From Corynespora cassiicola (lineage: Eukaryota; Ascomycota; Dothideomycetes; Pleosporales; Corynesporascaceae): a stretch of 64,000 nt of DNA. The notes beneath the pieces are model-generated. The model was not told the origin of the DNA, ran no database searches, and was given only the letters and a program-made list of their open reading frames with translations. How positions within the stretch are numbered: the stretch's first letter is position 1; every line of letters starts with the position of its first letter. The translations under genes were made by a program, and so were the position numbers. The stretch covers positions 2,108,001 through 2,172,000 of the forward strand of contig JAEUWY010000001.1 of assembly GCA_022059125.1 (NCBI GenBank), in the 5' to 3' direction. Below are positions 46,149 through 56,851 of the stretch, in pieces.

Positions 46149-47042
46149 GGTGGAGAATGGTGGTTGGCTGGTAGATGTAGGCAAAAATGTAATAGATGTG
46201 GACCAGAGGAGATTAAATAATGGGTATGTAGATGAAATCGCAGGTTGCTCGACGTTGCAAGTCAATAACCATGGCTCCTGGCCCTCCTTTTATACCCATA
46301 CACCAGTCATAGAAGACCCGTTGACTCCCCTCTCTGACGCAGAGAGCAGTTATAGAAGTGCGCGGAGCATGAGTCGAAGCCAGTTCCTCGCCACCCTACC
46401 CATGCCGCTGAGCATCGACTCAATCTCTCTCTCCTAAGGACTCCTCCTCGAGCGTCGGAAAAGCCAAAAATGGGTCTACAGATGCATCTGGGCACAGGTA
46501 ATGACACACCGGATATGCAGATCGCCGCAGCGGGGTGTATATCGATAGATCTAGGTGTGGGCACTGTAGTCTATAGCCAAAGCGGCCAAGGCAGTTTTGT
46601 GAATCTCATCAGGAGGGAGTTGAGACGGATGGGTACAGTGCGACCTGGGCGCGGGAGTCTTGTTGTGAATCCACAGAAGGGCCTAGCAATACCGGCAGGG
46701 CGCAATTGAATGAGTCGCATGCGGCACACCGTCGCCTTGACCCGCGTTGCTCTAGGGCTTCTGGACCTATTCTTGAGGTCAGCTTGGTAATTGACGGTAC
46801 ACAAGGACTGATGACTACGCGAAGGGCGGAATTCACGCATGATAAGGCGGAACTGTGCCTTCATATGACTCTTAGGGGTTGTGTATCATTGAATTGTTCT
46901 TAAAAATGACATTTCCACGTGTTAACATTAGACAGAGCAGTGACATTTATCCGCGTGTACAAGCTTTCATACATACTGACCCCGTCATGTCTTCATGTAT
47001 GCAACGAAGTCGGTTGGGTATCTTTTTGGTGGGGGAAGGAAA
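46149..47042. other. Intergenic region at the right edge of the accessory island
   Basis: About 900 bp between the start of the unrecognised acidic protein and the stop of LIN1. No gene seen. The left part is presumably the promoter of the acidic-protein gene; a CT-rich leader-like stretch lies near 46170-46330. Confidence 0.55.
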
Positions 47043-48380
47043 TTACTCGTCATCGAGATCTAGAACGGGGGACCATTCATCATCTCCGACCTTACGGAAT
47101 TCAGCGGCAGCTTGGCTAAAGTGGCCACCATCATTCCAGGCACGCATGGTTGCAGTATCATACGGGCCATTCACAGCATCCTCGTCGGCAGCGGCCCAGC
47201 GGAACTCCCACTGGTTTTCAACAGGGTCTGGGTTCTTCCAGTCTTCGCCGGTCTCTCGCTTGTAGTGCCGCATGATGGACTCGCGAGGTAGATCATAAAT
47301 GTCTTCCACACCAAGTTCTGTCAAGCGACTGGCTGCCTCGGTTATGGCATCGATTGCTTGCTGGGCCTTGATAGCAGTAGGGTTCTGGGATATATCGGCC
47401 TCATCAATGTCCATCTCCTGGTGCTTCTTGTGTCGATTGTGCGTCTTCGCCTTCTTCTTGGGGGCAACCTTGCCGTGTCGGACCAAGGCTTCCATTGGAG
47501 TCTCACCGATCTTCAAGTGTTTGATCATGGTCGAGAGGACGTCACTGGTGATGATGGAGTCTGCAGCACGTTCACGCTCTTTGCGCTCGGCTTCCAACTT
47601 TTCATGAGCCTCCCTGGCCTTCTTCATGTCTTTCTTGGAGATTCCATCAAGCCAAGCATCCTGCTGGGCATCGGGGTCATACGCTTTCCGGACATAGTTA
47701 CCTGCCTCGTCGAAACGGCCTTCCTCTTGCTCTTGCCTCATGTTGAACGCATCCAGCTTGGGGGCGTGCGACTTCTTGCCTCCAGCGCCTATCTCTTCGT
47801 CCATGTCGGGGTCAAGCCGATCTCGCTCTTCGTCATCGCCAGACTCGCTACTTGAATCTCTGTCGGCGGTATCCGCATTAGAATTAGGCCTGAAGTCAGC
47901 GGACACATGTCCACCAGCTTTGCTCGAATGATCCTGTCCTTCGATGTCCTTGTCGTCCAGGAATCGCAGCTTCTTCTTCGTGCTCTCCCCGCGGCGGGTG
48001 TCTTCCACCTTTTCCTCTTTCGTTTCTTCAGCGAACATGTCGTCATCGTCATCGTCGTCCTTGGGCTGGGCGCTATCCTTGGCTTTGGCGTCTGCGCGCG
48101 CATCGAAGTTCTCGGTAGAGCTGTCGGAGTCGTAACCGTCAATGTTCACGGCATTCCGCTTGATGCCGGAAATCTTCCCAATCACGTCGGCCTGGAGGGT
48201 CGGGTCTTCGTCTTCATCGTCCGCGTCTGGAGCGAGAGTGGAGGGGTTTCGCGGGTCGAAGCGCGGCTTCTTAGTGGAGGGCTCGTCGCCATCAAGATGG
48301 TGGGTGCGGGTGAAATGCTCGCCGGCGCGCTTGGGGCGCGCAGCCGAGAAGTTGTTCGGGTGCCTACTCGAGCTCGCCAT
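47043..48380 (-). CDS. lin1: LIN1/CD2BP2-like U5 snRNP protein with GYF domain, 445 aa
   Basis: A single exon. The N-terminal two thirds are charged and probably disordered: a KKPRFDPRNPSTLAPD segment typical of this family, GIKRNAVNIDGYDSDSS, then repeated Asp/Glu runs. A conserved middle follows (AWLDGISKKDMKKA, then LKIGETPMEALVRHG). The C-terminus is a GYF domain at about residues 385-445, with WEFRW, GPYDTATMRAWNDGGHF and a C-terminal acidic end; GYF domains bind proline-rich ligands. CD2BP2/52K in animals and Lin1 in yeast are components of the U5 snRNP and interact with Prp6/Prp8-type factors, so a role in splicing is inferred from family. It is divergent from UFD1, with 356 bp between the start codons. 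Confidence 0.92.
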   Translation of the reverse strand: MASSSRHPNNFSAARPKRAGEHFTRTHHLDGDEPSTKKPRFDPRNPSTLAPDADDEDEDPTLQADVIGKISGIKRNAVNIDGYDSDSSTENFDARADAKAKDSAQPKDDDDDDDMFAEETKEEKVEDTRRGESTKKKLRFLDDKDIEGQDHSSKAGGHVSADFRPNSNADTADRDSSSESGDDEERDRLDPDMDEEIGAGGKKSHAPKLDAFNMRQEQEEGRFDEAGNYVRKAYDPDAQQDAWLDGISKKDMKKAREAHEKLEAERKERERAADSIITSDVLSTMIKHLKIGETPMEALVRHGKVAPKKKAKTHNRHKKHQEMDIDEADISQNPTAIKAQQAIDAITEAASRLTELGVEDIYDLPRESIMRHYKRETGEDWKNPDPVENQWEFRWAAADEDAVNGPYDTATMRAWNDGGHFSQAAAEFRKVGDDEWSPVLDLDDE

Positions 48381-48736
48381 GCTGGTCGCGGGTCGATCGC
48401 AGTTACTCTTTGGTAGAGAAGGAGGGAGGGACAGCGAGGAAATGACGTCTCAAAAGTTCAGAGGGTCGCGTTGAGCTGAGAGCTTGGGCCATTGCGGCGT
48501 CATTCCGTTCCGATCCCGACGCGCCAAGAATACGCGACTGGGCCGTCTAGGCTGCCGTAGGGCTACCTTGCACTCTGGAGTTCGTCATTAGCTGTCCCAT
48601 CGCTCTTCAACTTGCATTCTCCCCAAAGCCACGCTCTCACGCGTCTTTGCCAAGGTCCAGCCCTAACACGCAGCCTTCGTATCTTTCACCCAGACAGTCG
48701 CGCCTTCCATTCCATTGTCATAGAGGCGCCTTTACC
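48381..48736. promoter_or_regulatory. Shared divergent promoter, LIN1 / UFD1
   Basis: These 356 bp separate two divergent start codons. No TATA element is obvious, and the right part is pyrimidine-rich on the plus strand as expected for the UFD1 leader. Both genes are housekeeping type. Confidence 0.5.
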
Positions 48737-49923
48737 ATGGTAAGAACAACCCCGCTACTTCCACCTCCCACTGCCCGCAGCTCACGCCTCCCAGTTCAAT
48801 CCCAATTTCTACGAGGAAGACGACCCCATGGCTATGTACCAGCAACTGCGCCGCGGGGGCGTCCCCCGCCGCTTCGATGAGTACTTCCGCTGCTACCCTA
48901 TCGCCATGTTGCCCGGCCCGGATCGCGAAGAGGCAAACCACGGCGGCAAGGTGTTTCTGCCTCCAAGCGCCCTGGACAAGCTCACCCGCCTACACATCAC
49001 CTACCCTATGCTGTTCGAGCTCATAAATGGGGCCAAGGATGGAAAGAAGACACATGCAGGTGTCTTGGAATTTATTGCAGAGGAGGGCAAGATCTATCTG
49101 CCGTATTGGGTTTGTAAAGCCCGTTGACCGTGTGCCCTGAGGTCGGCAATTAACAACTTCACAGCTAATGCAGACACTCCTGCTTGAACCTGGCGATCTT
49201 TTGCAGGTTAAGTCCACTGATCTCCCGCTCGGAACCTTTATCAAACTCCAACCTCAAGACCCCTCCTTCCTCGAGATCTCCGACCCCAAAGCCGTGCTCG
49301 AGAATGCCTTTCGGAATTTCTCCTGCCTGACCACTGGCGACGTTTTCACGTTTGCTTACAACGACAACGTTTACAGCATCGCTGTATTGGAAACCAAGCC
49401 GCCACACGCCAGCAAAGCAATATGCACTCTTGAGACCGACTTGTCCGTTGACTTTGCGCCACCGGTTGGCTATGAGGAACCGAAGCGCACGAGCGGCACA
49501 AGCACACCTCGCAGTGGAAAGGGAGTCATGGCGGGCAAGGGTGGAACATTGCACTCGCATGGCACCATGGCCCAGGCAATCAACTATGCTGCCATTGCAC
49601 CTTCTGCGACAGATGCGGCTGCCGGGGCGAAGGCAACCTCCTCAAATTTCCTCACTTCGGGCCACAAGCTTAATTCCAAGAGAGGGAGCAAGGCGCCCAC
49701 ACCTCAAGCATCGACACCCGTTGCCGGACAGTCAACAAACGCCCCGCCGCCCACAGTTCGGAAAACAAACGGACCACAGCCGCTCAGGCTGCCGCCAGGC
49801 AAGCTCTTCTTCGGCTACGAGATCAAGCCCGTTAAAGGCAAGGAACAGGAGGGCGAGCAAGGACCTTCAAAACACTTCGAGGGACAAGGGCAGACCCTTC
49901 GCAAGAAGAAGGGCGATAAATGA
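48737..49923 (+). CDS. ufd1: UFD1, ubiquitin fusion degradation protein, 358 aa
   Basis: Exons 48737-48739 (the ATG alone), 48795-49109 and 49165-49923. The first ATG is followed directly by a GTAAGA donor. Splicing to CCTCCCAG at 48794 gives M-FNPNFYEEDDP in phase 0, whereas the stronger-looking acceptor at 48780 puts the rest out of frame. The UFD1 N-terminal domain follows: RRFDEYFRCYPIAMLPGPDRE, KVFLPPSALDKL, ITYPMLFELIN, LPYWLMQTLLLEPGD. The C-terminal part is Ser/Pro/Thr-rich, with GKLFFGYEIKPVK as a probable NPL4/CDC48-binding segment. Ufd1 with Npl4 recruits CDC48 to ubiquitylated substrates in ER-associated degradation. If the first exon is wrong, the next in-frame ATG is 48828, which loses only twelve residues. 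Confidence 0.93.
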
Positions 49924-50536
49924 GATGCCTGGTATATCGATCACAGGGCATAAATGGAATTTGGGTAAGCTCGTGGAAATTCGAGCACGTATGCAGCATT
50001 TCATGGCGCTGGTACAAGACCGGAGGTTTGGCGTGCGGAGTTTCAGGCCGGGTCTAAAGGTCACTGAATTCATCACCCTGTGAGTTTAAGGGTCATTGAA
50101 CCTATAACAATACTCCTTGCGAGTTCTTCATTGAGGAATCTGTGCTCCAGGATTACGAACATTTAACTGTCCACGACACTGTAGCTTCTCAATTTGGGTT
50201 ACGAATCAATCGACAAACATTCTACTGCCTGAGTGGCGGCTGAAGCGTGGTTAGCTTGTGTGTGCTTGTGCAACAGAGATGGATTCTTCAGTTTTCCCCA
50301 AGACTGCCGGTCTTCGAGATATGTGAGCCAGGCTAAATTCCAAGACGAGCGATGTTCACCGAACATCGAGATGGACCTGACTGGCAAGATGATTCATTGT
50401 GTGATCATAAATTAAAAACCCGGTGATGCCTTTATTCCATTATGCATCCCGTGCTCTGCCCAGAGAGCGCGACCCTTGCGATGACTCTGCCAATCATTCC
50501 AGAGATGATGTATCGAGTGCACTGCGAAGTGGACTC
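49924..50536. other. Convergent intergenic region
   Basis: Lies between the UFD1 stop and the stop of the Myb/SANT-like gene. No gene seen; 3' UTR and terminator DNA for both. Confidence 0.6.
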
Positions 50537-51109
50537 TTAGATCTCATCCTCGACTTCGTCCTTGACATCGACGTCGTTGGGAAGACCGTTGGGAATGTTA
50601 TCTTCGTCCTTGACCTCAACTTTGTTCGCCTCCTTCTTGCTCTTCCGAGTCTTCTTGACGACCGGCTTAACAGGCAAAGGGTCTTCCTCAGCAGCGCGCT
50701 TGTTCTTCTCCTTGAGTTCCTTCGAGGCTGCGAGTGCCTTCTTGTCCTCCTCGTCCTCGAGACCATGCTCGACGCGCAACTCGCGGCCCTGGATGCGCAG
50801 GCGCGAGGTGCGGATCTTGACGCCATTGAGGTTGCTACCTGGAATGCGTTAGTAGGGACTGGGGAGGAAAGGGGGATGTGGGACGCGGGGGCCACGTACC
50901 AGGGAAGACGGTGACGATGTCGTTCCATTCTTCGGGTGAGATGGGGCGGAAGGAAGTCACTAGGAGGAGGAGCTTCTTTTCGTTCTCAGGCGTCCAGCGG
51001 AAGCCCTAGGTACCGTCAGTAAAAGGTAAAGATAGCTTCGATTGTCTTGAGGACATACCTTCTCGCCATCGTTATCGGCAGGGGCGGGGGCAGCTTTCTT
51101 GGGAGGCAT
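50537..51109 (-). CDS. Small Myb/SANT-like acidic-basic protein, 152 aa
   Basis: Three exons on the minus strand: 51109-51059, 51005-50900 and 50838-50537; both introns restore frame (GEKGFRWTPENEKK and VFPGSNLNGVK). The N-terminus is MPPKKAAPAPADNDGEK. Residues about 18-60 (FRWTPENEKKLLLLV, then SPEEWNDIVTVFPG) look like one Myb/SANT-type three-helix unit, with the tryptophans in roughly the right places. The rest is charged, with basic KKTRKSKKEANK and acidic ends that suggest a nuclear protein. Proteins of this kind are common and uncharacterised in Pezizomycotina. DNA binding is a weak inference, since a single SANT-like unit may bind protein instead. Confidence 0.7.
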
Positions 51110-54100
51110 ATTTGTGGATAGATGTATGTGTGATGTGGTACTTTGAATTACGGGGTAGATGGTGAACCAAGCTGATTAAAACGTGTCGACGGAAGAGGTT
51201 GGAGAAGAAGAGATAGAGAGTGGGCAAGGTGGAAGTTTTGTATCCAGATACCAGGAGATAAGGGGTCAGTGATATTTCGCCATCACAGAGGTGAGGGTGA
51301 GGGTGAGGGTGAGGACGAGGAATCGATGGACATCTGGAATCTCCATACTAAAATTCTTGTTCAAAGAACGGCTATCGAATATAAACAGTGAGTTTAGTGG
51401 CCCAGAATCATTTACCGTAGCATCCACAGCGTCGGTATGTAAAGTATCTAGCATAGGAGAGAAGACAACAAACAGAGAACCGCACACAAATATTTAGAAA
51501 TGGAGGAAATGCGATAAAATAGAGACAGTATTTTCAGTCTCCTCGTCTGAGTGATTTACTACAAGCTGTTGGACCCTGGGTTTCTGACTACTCGAGGCTT
51601 CGCGTTAAGGGTTAACACTGCTCGGAAATATCCCCTAAATGGATCAGTAGGCTCTCCACGATTCCCATCGGAACCCCTCCAGTAGAATCCATTTACAGGC
51701 AATTTCCGATTATCTAGATATTAGTCCTATTATGCATGGCACTGCTTCAGTTTCTACTGATGTCTTATGATAAAGGGTGTCGGCGAAGTTCGTCGTATCC
51801 AATACCGGGATCAATGGGGTAAACCAATCTTCGAAATGATCTGATTCAAAGGAATCATCGAGACTAAAATACTCGGCAGTAATGGGTCATGACATAAGAA
51901 ATGAGGATGGCCTTGAATAAGTGCCTGGACCACCAAGATGTCGTACGGCTGAACTCAAAATAGAACACGCCCGAGGCAGACTACCCAAAGGAGGCTTGAA
52001 AGCCGCGCAGACAGACTGGCAATTAAAAAAGACTAATCTGGACCGTGCCGTGGCATTGAGAATTGGTCTCGTCAGTCCCAGCATAAACCGCGCGCTACCA
52101 ATGGTTGGCACACAATCGCACATGGCATCGTCAGAGTTGAGGAGGTGTGGTCGTGACGCAGTGGGTGATCGTGTGCCACTTCCAGGTGATTATCCGCCCG
52201 CCAAACTTATAGCCCCCAAGCTACGACCCAATTGCAGCTGGCGATGCTGCAGGCAGCCGATGAATGTCCGAGTGACTAAGACGCATGGCACTACCCTGCT
52301 ACGGCAGCCGGCAACGAGAAATATCCAGACTGTCGGTGTACCACAGAGATTTCATGTAACGATGACTTTTCTCGTCTTTGAGACCCAACCCATTTACCTT
52401 TCAAGAATCTTGGTAGGTGAATTTGGAAGTGAGTGTTGGTTGGATGAAGGTGTGGCAGGCTGAGTGCAAGTGCTGCCGAGTCGTTAGGGCTGATCTCTGC
52501 AGTGGGACCGGGCTCATCTGTGCATTCTATCCCACTCTAAACATCACACTACGTCCGTTTCTTCTCGCCCGCACCCTTTTGACGTCTTCCGCCCACACAC
52601 TGCTTCCAAGTTTTGGCTACCTTGATCATTTCGTCTTAAGCGCGGCCTTTGCCTCGGCCCCTTGCCAATGTTCGCTACCGTTGGCTTGTACATGGCCATG
52701 GGATTCAGCCCCATGATCCACTTTGAAGCAAAGTTGGCTATCGACAAGTACCCGTGCTGACGAGTTTGAATCCCGTCATCGTCAAGATCTGGCTGTTGCA
52801 TCTTGCTGATCTGCGCACACCCCTACCACAGACCGGCAAACCAATTGCAAAAGCACCGCCGTTACGGACACCGCCACACACCTGCCTGAGACATCATCTT
52901 TCCGTTGCAGCGAAAGTTGAGCTCTTATTGCTTCGTTGCTACCAACAGTCAGCTTGTGACAAGAAACGAATGCCCCAATCCATTCTCCGGGCGTGGCATA
53001 GCCCTCCAAGCCGCAGCACGAAGACTTCCGTTGGCGATATCCATATTTGGCTACTGGCTTCCTGGTGATGTAAGTCGGGCACGTAGTGGTCGTAATGATG
53101 CCGGGGTACGTCCAAGCAGCATGCCCCAAAAAAGATCACGGACTCCGTCCTCTTGCTGCCTGGCAGTTGCGCAATACATGATATCTTCGCGCCTATTGCG
53201 GCACCCCACCTATGCCTTCTTTCTAATCTAATTAAGAAGCTGCTCCATCATATTTGTCCGTTGAACATTGGTACGGCGGGCTTTCTTTCATTCCGCTCAA
53301 CACCATTCCACCTGACTGGTTCTGCGCTTCTCCGCTACCAACCCTATGTTTTACTAGCAAGCATTCATTGATCTAGACCCGACATGTGCATTCGAGTGGT
53401 GGAGAAATTTCCCGTGTGCGGCTGTACCTGTACGTAACACCCCCGACGAAGAGACAGTGGGTGCTGTGGAGGTCACAGGTCTTGAGACAATGCGCCAGTC
53501 CTGTCTCAAATATAATCTCAGAGTATTTGACTAACTGGTGTTGCTTGCCGAAGATCACATACATGCAGTCGATGCATGCTCGTACTATGGTCGACATCCG
53601 GTAGTGGACAAAATTGTATACGTTGGCTCCTCATGCCACAACCACGCAACGAGATAAGGTGTTCGACAGATAGCTACTCTGGAAACATGGCACCTGCTTG
53701 CGGTAGATGCTGTCACCATCGAACTCCATAGTGACAGGTCATAATACAAACGAACATAGCTGCGTTACTCGACATTTTCGATACCGCCGGCAAATCGATC
53801 ATGCCATGAACACGAACGGCTCGATATCCCAGGTCACAAAACCAACCTTGTTTGAGCAAGCGAGCCGGAGAACGTGAGACTGCGATTTGCTCGACACCAT
53901 CTCTCAACGACTCAATCCTTAGCTGCACCCGGCACCTTTCGTGTTCAGACTGGCAGTTGCACTCTTCTCAACGGCATACGATGAGTCTTCGACGGAAGTC
54001 AAGGTTTTCGAGTCACAGCTGAGCAAGACATGGATTTCCTTGAGGGGATTGCATTACGTACGTCTGGACAATCTTTCGCACAACCTTTCCAAAACTGGAG

Positions 54101-54547
54101 CTGTGTCGATACGGGCTCTACTTCTTCGCGGCCGCGAAAGGGTCCCAAATTGGTAAAGCTTGCTGCTGTTGTGGATGGCCATGGCGGGAACGAGGGAGGT
54201 GGTAGACGCGAGCACAGTGGCGCAGTGCGCAACGGTCGGTAGTTGTCGATCTGCCGTTCCATTTGGCATCTTGTACATGAACAGAACGCAATTGACAGAA
54301 ATTTGAACGTCTTGAAAGTTGGACCATGGAGACCCTTTTTGCCGTGTTCTAGGCTTGGGTAGTGCCCAGGTGCACACAAGGTGCATACCAGTCACGTGAG
54401 ATACCTAGACAGGCCTAGTGCATCATGCCGCCTAGACCGGAAAAATGATCGGGCCGGGAACTAAATCTCGAAATTCTTCTCATCGCAAAAGTTCTCGACG
54501 ACGAAGCTGCACCCCAATTGCATACTAACTACAACATCGCAGGCGCC
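51110..54547. other. Gene-poor region of 3.4 kb
   Basis: No family member recognised. The promoter of the Myb/SANT-like gene is at the left end and that of CBF5 at the right end. A frame at 51921-52463 (180 codons, rich in Arg, Leu and Pro) is the longest, but its antisense frame is nearly as open in places and it shows no known motif. There is a (GTGAGG)n repeat at 51291-51314. Base composition is moderate, unlike the A+T-rich island. Confidence 0.5.
51291..51314. repeat. (GTGAGG)4 hexamer repeat
   Basis: Four GTGAGG units, seen directly upstream of the Myb/SANT-like gene. Confidence 0.85.
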
Positions 54548-56245
54548 ATGGCACTCGTTCAGACGGACCCCGAGGCCTATACCATTAAGCCGCAGGCTGC
54601 TGCGCCCGCCATCGATACCAGCGACTGGCCGCTTCTGCTGAAGAATTACAGCGACTGTATGCAGCTTCCCCAGAGCTCCACTCGTACTTGGCTGACATGT
54701 CCATAGTGCTCGTTCGCACTGCTCACTTCACTCCCATTCCCACGGGATGTGCGCCCCACGCTCGCGACCTCAAGTCCTACGTCAGCTCTGGCGTGATCAA
54801 CTTGGACAAGCCTTCTAACCCCTCCAGCCACGAAGTTGTAGCCTGGATCAAGAGGATCCTCCGGTACGTAGGCGACTACGCGTTTGTATACGAATTTTGC
54901 TAACGCGCACGCTAGAGTTGAAAAGACTGGCCACAGTGGTACTCTCGACCCCAAGGTTACTGGATGTCTGATCGTGTGCATCGATCGCGCTACACGCCTT
55001 GTCAAGTCCCAGCAGGGCGCCGGAAAGGAATACGTTTGCGTTATTCGTCTCCACGATAAGCTTCCTGGAGGAGAGGCTCAGTTTGCGCGTGCGCTCGAGA
55101 CACTGACTGGCGCCTTGTTCCAGCGTCCCCCGCTCATTTCGGCCGTCAAGCGTCAACTCCGTATCCGTACCATCCACGAGAGCAAGCTCTACGAGTTCGA
55201 CAATGAGAGGCAGCTTGGTGTATTCTGGGTGAGCTGCGAGGCCGGCACTTACATCCGTACTCTCTGTGTTCATTTGGGTCTGTTGCTTGGTGTTGGTGCT
55301 CACATGCAGGAGCTTCGCCGTGTCCGTTCCGGAGCCATGGACGAGTCCAAGGACCTTGTCACTCTGCACGACGTCCTTGACGCGCAGTGGCTCCAGGACA
55401 ACAACCGTGATGAGTCCTACCTGCGCACCGTCATCTCTCCCTTGGAGACCCTCCTCACGAGCTACAAGCGTATTGTTGTCAAGGATAGCTCTGTCAACGC
55501 CATCTGCTACGGCGCGAAGCTCATGATTCCTGGTCTTCTTCGATTCGGTATGCACAGCCTGATCCTACCTGAAAGTATTTTCTAAGCTAACATCCGTTGC
55601 AGAGAAGGGCATCGAGCACCACGAGGAGGTTGTTCTTATGACTACCAAGGGAGAGGCTATTGCCCTCGCCTATGCCATGATGTCCGCTGTCGAAATGTCG
55701 TCATGTGACCACGGTGTTGTTGCTAGGATTAAGCGAGTCATCATGGAGCGCGACTTGTACCCTAGGCGATGGGGAATGGGACCTGTTGCTACCGAGAAGA
55801 AGAAGATGAAGGAGGCCGGCACGCTTGACGTAAGTTCACGCAGGAGGGTTTAATGACGTGCCGCTAATTGTTCCAGAAATACGGACGACCTAATGAGAAG
55901 ACCCCTGCTCAGTGGAAGAACGACTACAAGGACCTTAGCGGCCAGCCAGGAGAGGCTGCAGCTCCCACCCTTGGCGAGGCCACTTCGACCCAGGAAGTGC
56001 TTGCTGCCCCCGCCGTGCCGCCGACTGGCGAACAGGAGGACACTGTCATGGGCGATGACAGCGCCGAGACCCCCTCCAAGAGCAAGAAGCGCAAGAGCCG
56101 CGGCGATGAGGGAGAAGAGGAGGACGAGGCGGAGCGCAAACGCAAGAAGAAGGAGAAGAAGGAAAAGAAAGAGAAGAAGAAGGCCGACAAGGAATCCAAG
56201 AAGTCCCGGAAGAGCAAGGGCGGCGATGACAGCGACTCGGACTGA
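54548..56245 (+). CDS. cbf5: CBF5/dyskerin, H/ACA snoRNP pseudouridine synthase, 497 aa
   Basis: Five exons: 54548-54656, 54707-54863, 54916-55547, 55603-55829 and 55877-56245. All junctions keep frame and restore the family sequence. It has an N-terminal dyskerin-like segment ([15 protein letters not shown]), then a TruB-type catalytic domain with [14 protein letters not shown], where D100 is the expected nucleophilic aspartate, and [24 protein letters not shown] domain lies at about residues 290-365. The tail is rich in Lys and Glu/Asp ([12 protein letters not shown]), as in yeast Cbf5. The enzyme converts uridine to pseudouridine in rRNA and snRNA guided by H/ACA RNAs in the nucleolus. Start chosen at GCGCCATGG. 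Introns are 50-60 nt, and three lie in the conserved core. Confidence 0.96.
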
Positions 56246-56851
56246 AGCGCATAAACGGTAGAGTTTAGCGTTTGGGTTGCAGCGGCGTACGTCGACAGTT
56301 GTCATTTGCTATCGTCTTGTACACTACCAATTGGGTGCGCATTGCTCAAAATGACGGGGATCTATGATCTTGCTCGATCTTGTAGCATTACGACAATCAG
56401 CGTGTCGGACCGGCGTTAAGGGAAAGGCATGGCGGAGTTTGGGCGTTGTCCAAGATTTCGATGGCAGCAGGGATGGTGGATCGGGTGTCGGATAGCGATC
56501 TAGTCCATTTCGTTCCATTTCCAGTGTAGCTTCTCGAAATACGTTGAGCTGCAGCTGTCGAAATCGAAGCAACAAGAAATGTTCTAAAAAAGTTCAAATT
56601 CACACGTTTAATTCATATGGTGCGCACGTTTGCGTGGTGCTGAATGTTCTCGAAGTTTCCATGTGCGGCTAGCTCTGACGTCTTTGCATGGCGGTCAGGT
56701 TTCGTTGGCTCGAGCGCCAAACGGTGGGGAGACAGCCTCCAACCTCGACCATTAAAGAACTCTCCCTCTCTTTTGCACCCCTCGCACTGCATCTAGACTC
56801 CTGACACGCACAAGACATTCGCAGCCACATCCTTCACACCTGTATTTCACA
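56246..56851. other. Intergenic region before the DnaJ gene
   Basis: About 600 bp: CBF5 3' flank and DnaJ promoter. A pyrimidine-rich leader-like stretch (about 56755-56850) precedes the start codon. No gene seen. Heat-shock elements were not clearly recognised by eye. Confidence 0.55.

Noticed and set aside
48737..48780. UFD1 intron ending at CCCGCAG (48780)
   Set aside because: It gives an out-of-frame protein starting MLTPPSS; the acceptor at 48794 restores the UFD1 frame.
52731..52790. tRNA T-arm-like GTTTGAATCC
   Set aside because: The stem does not pair over five bases and no anticodon arm lies at the right distance.
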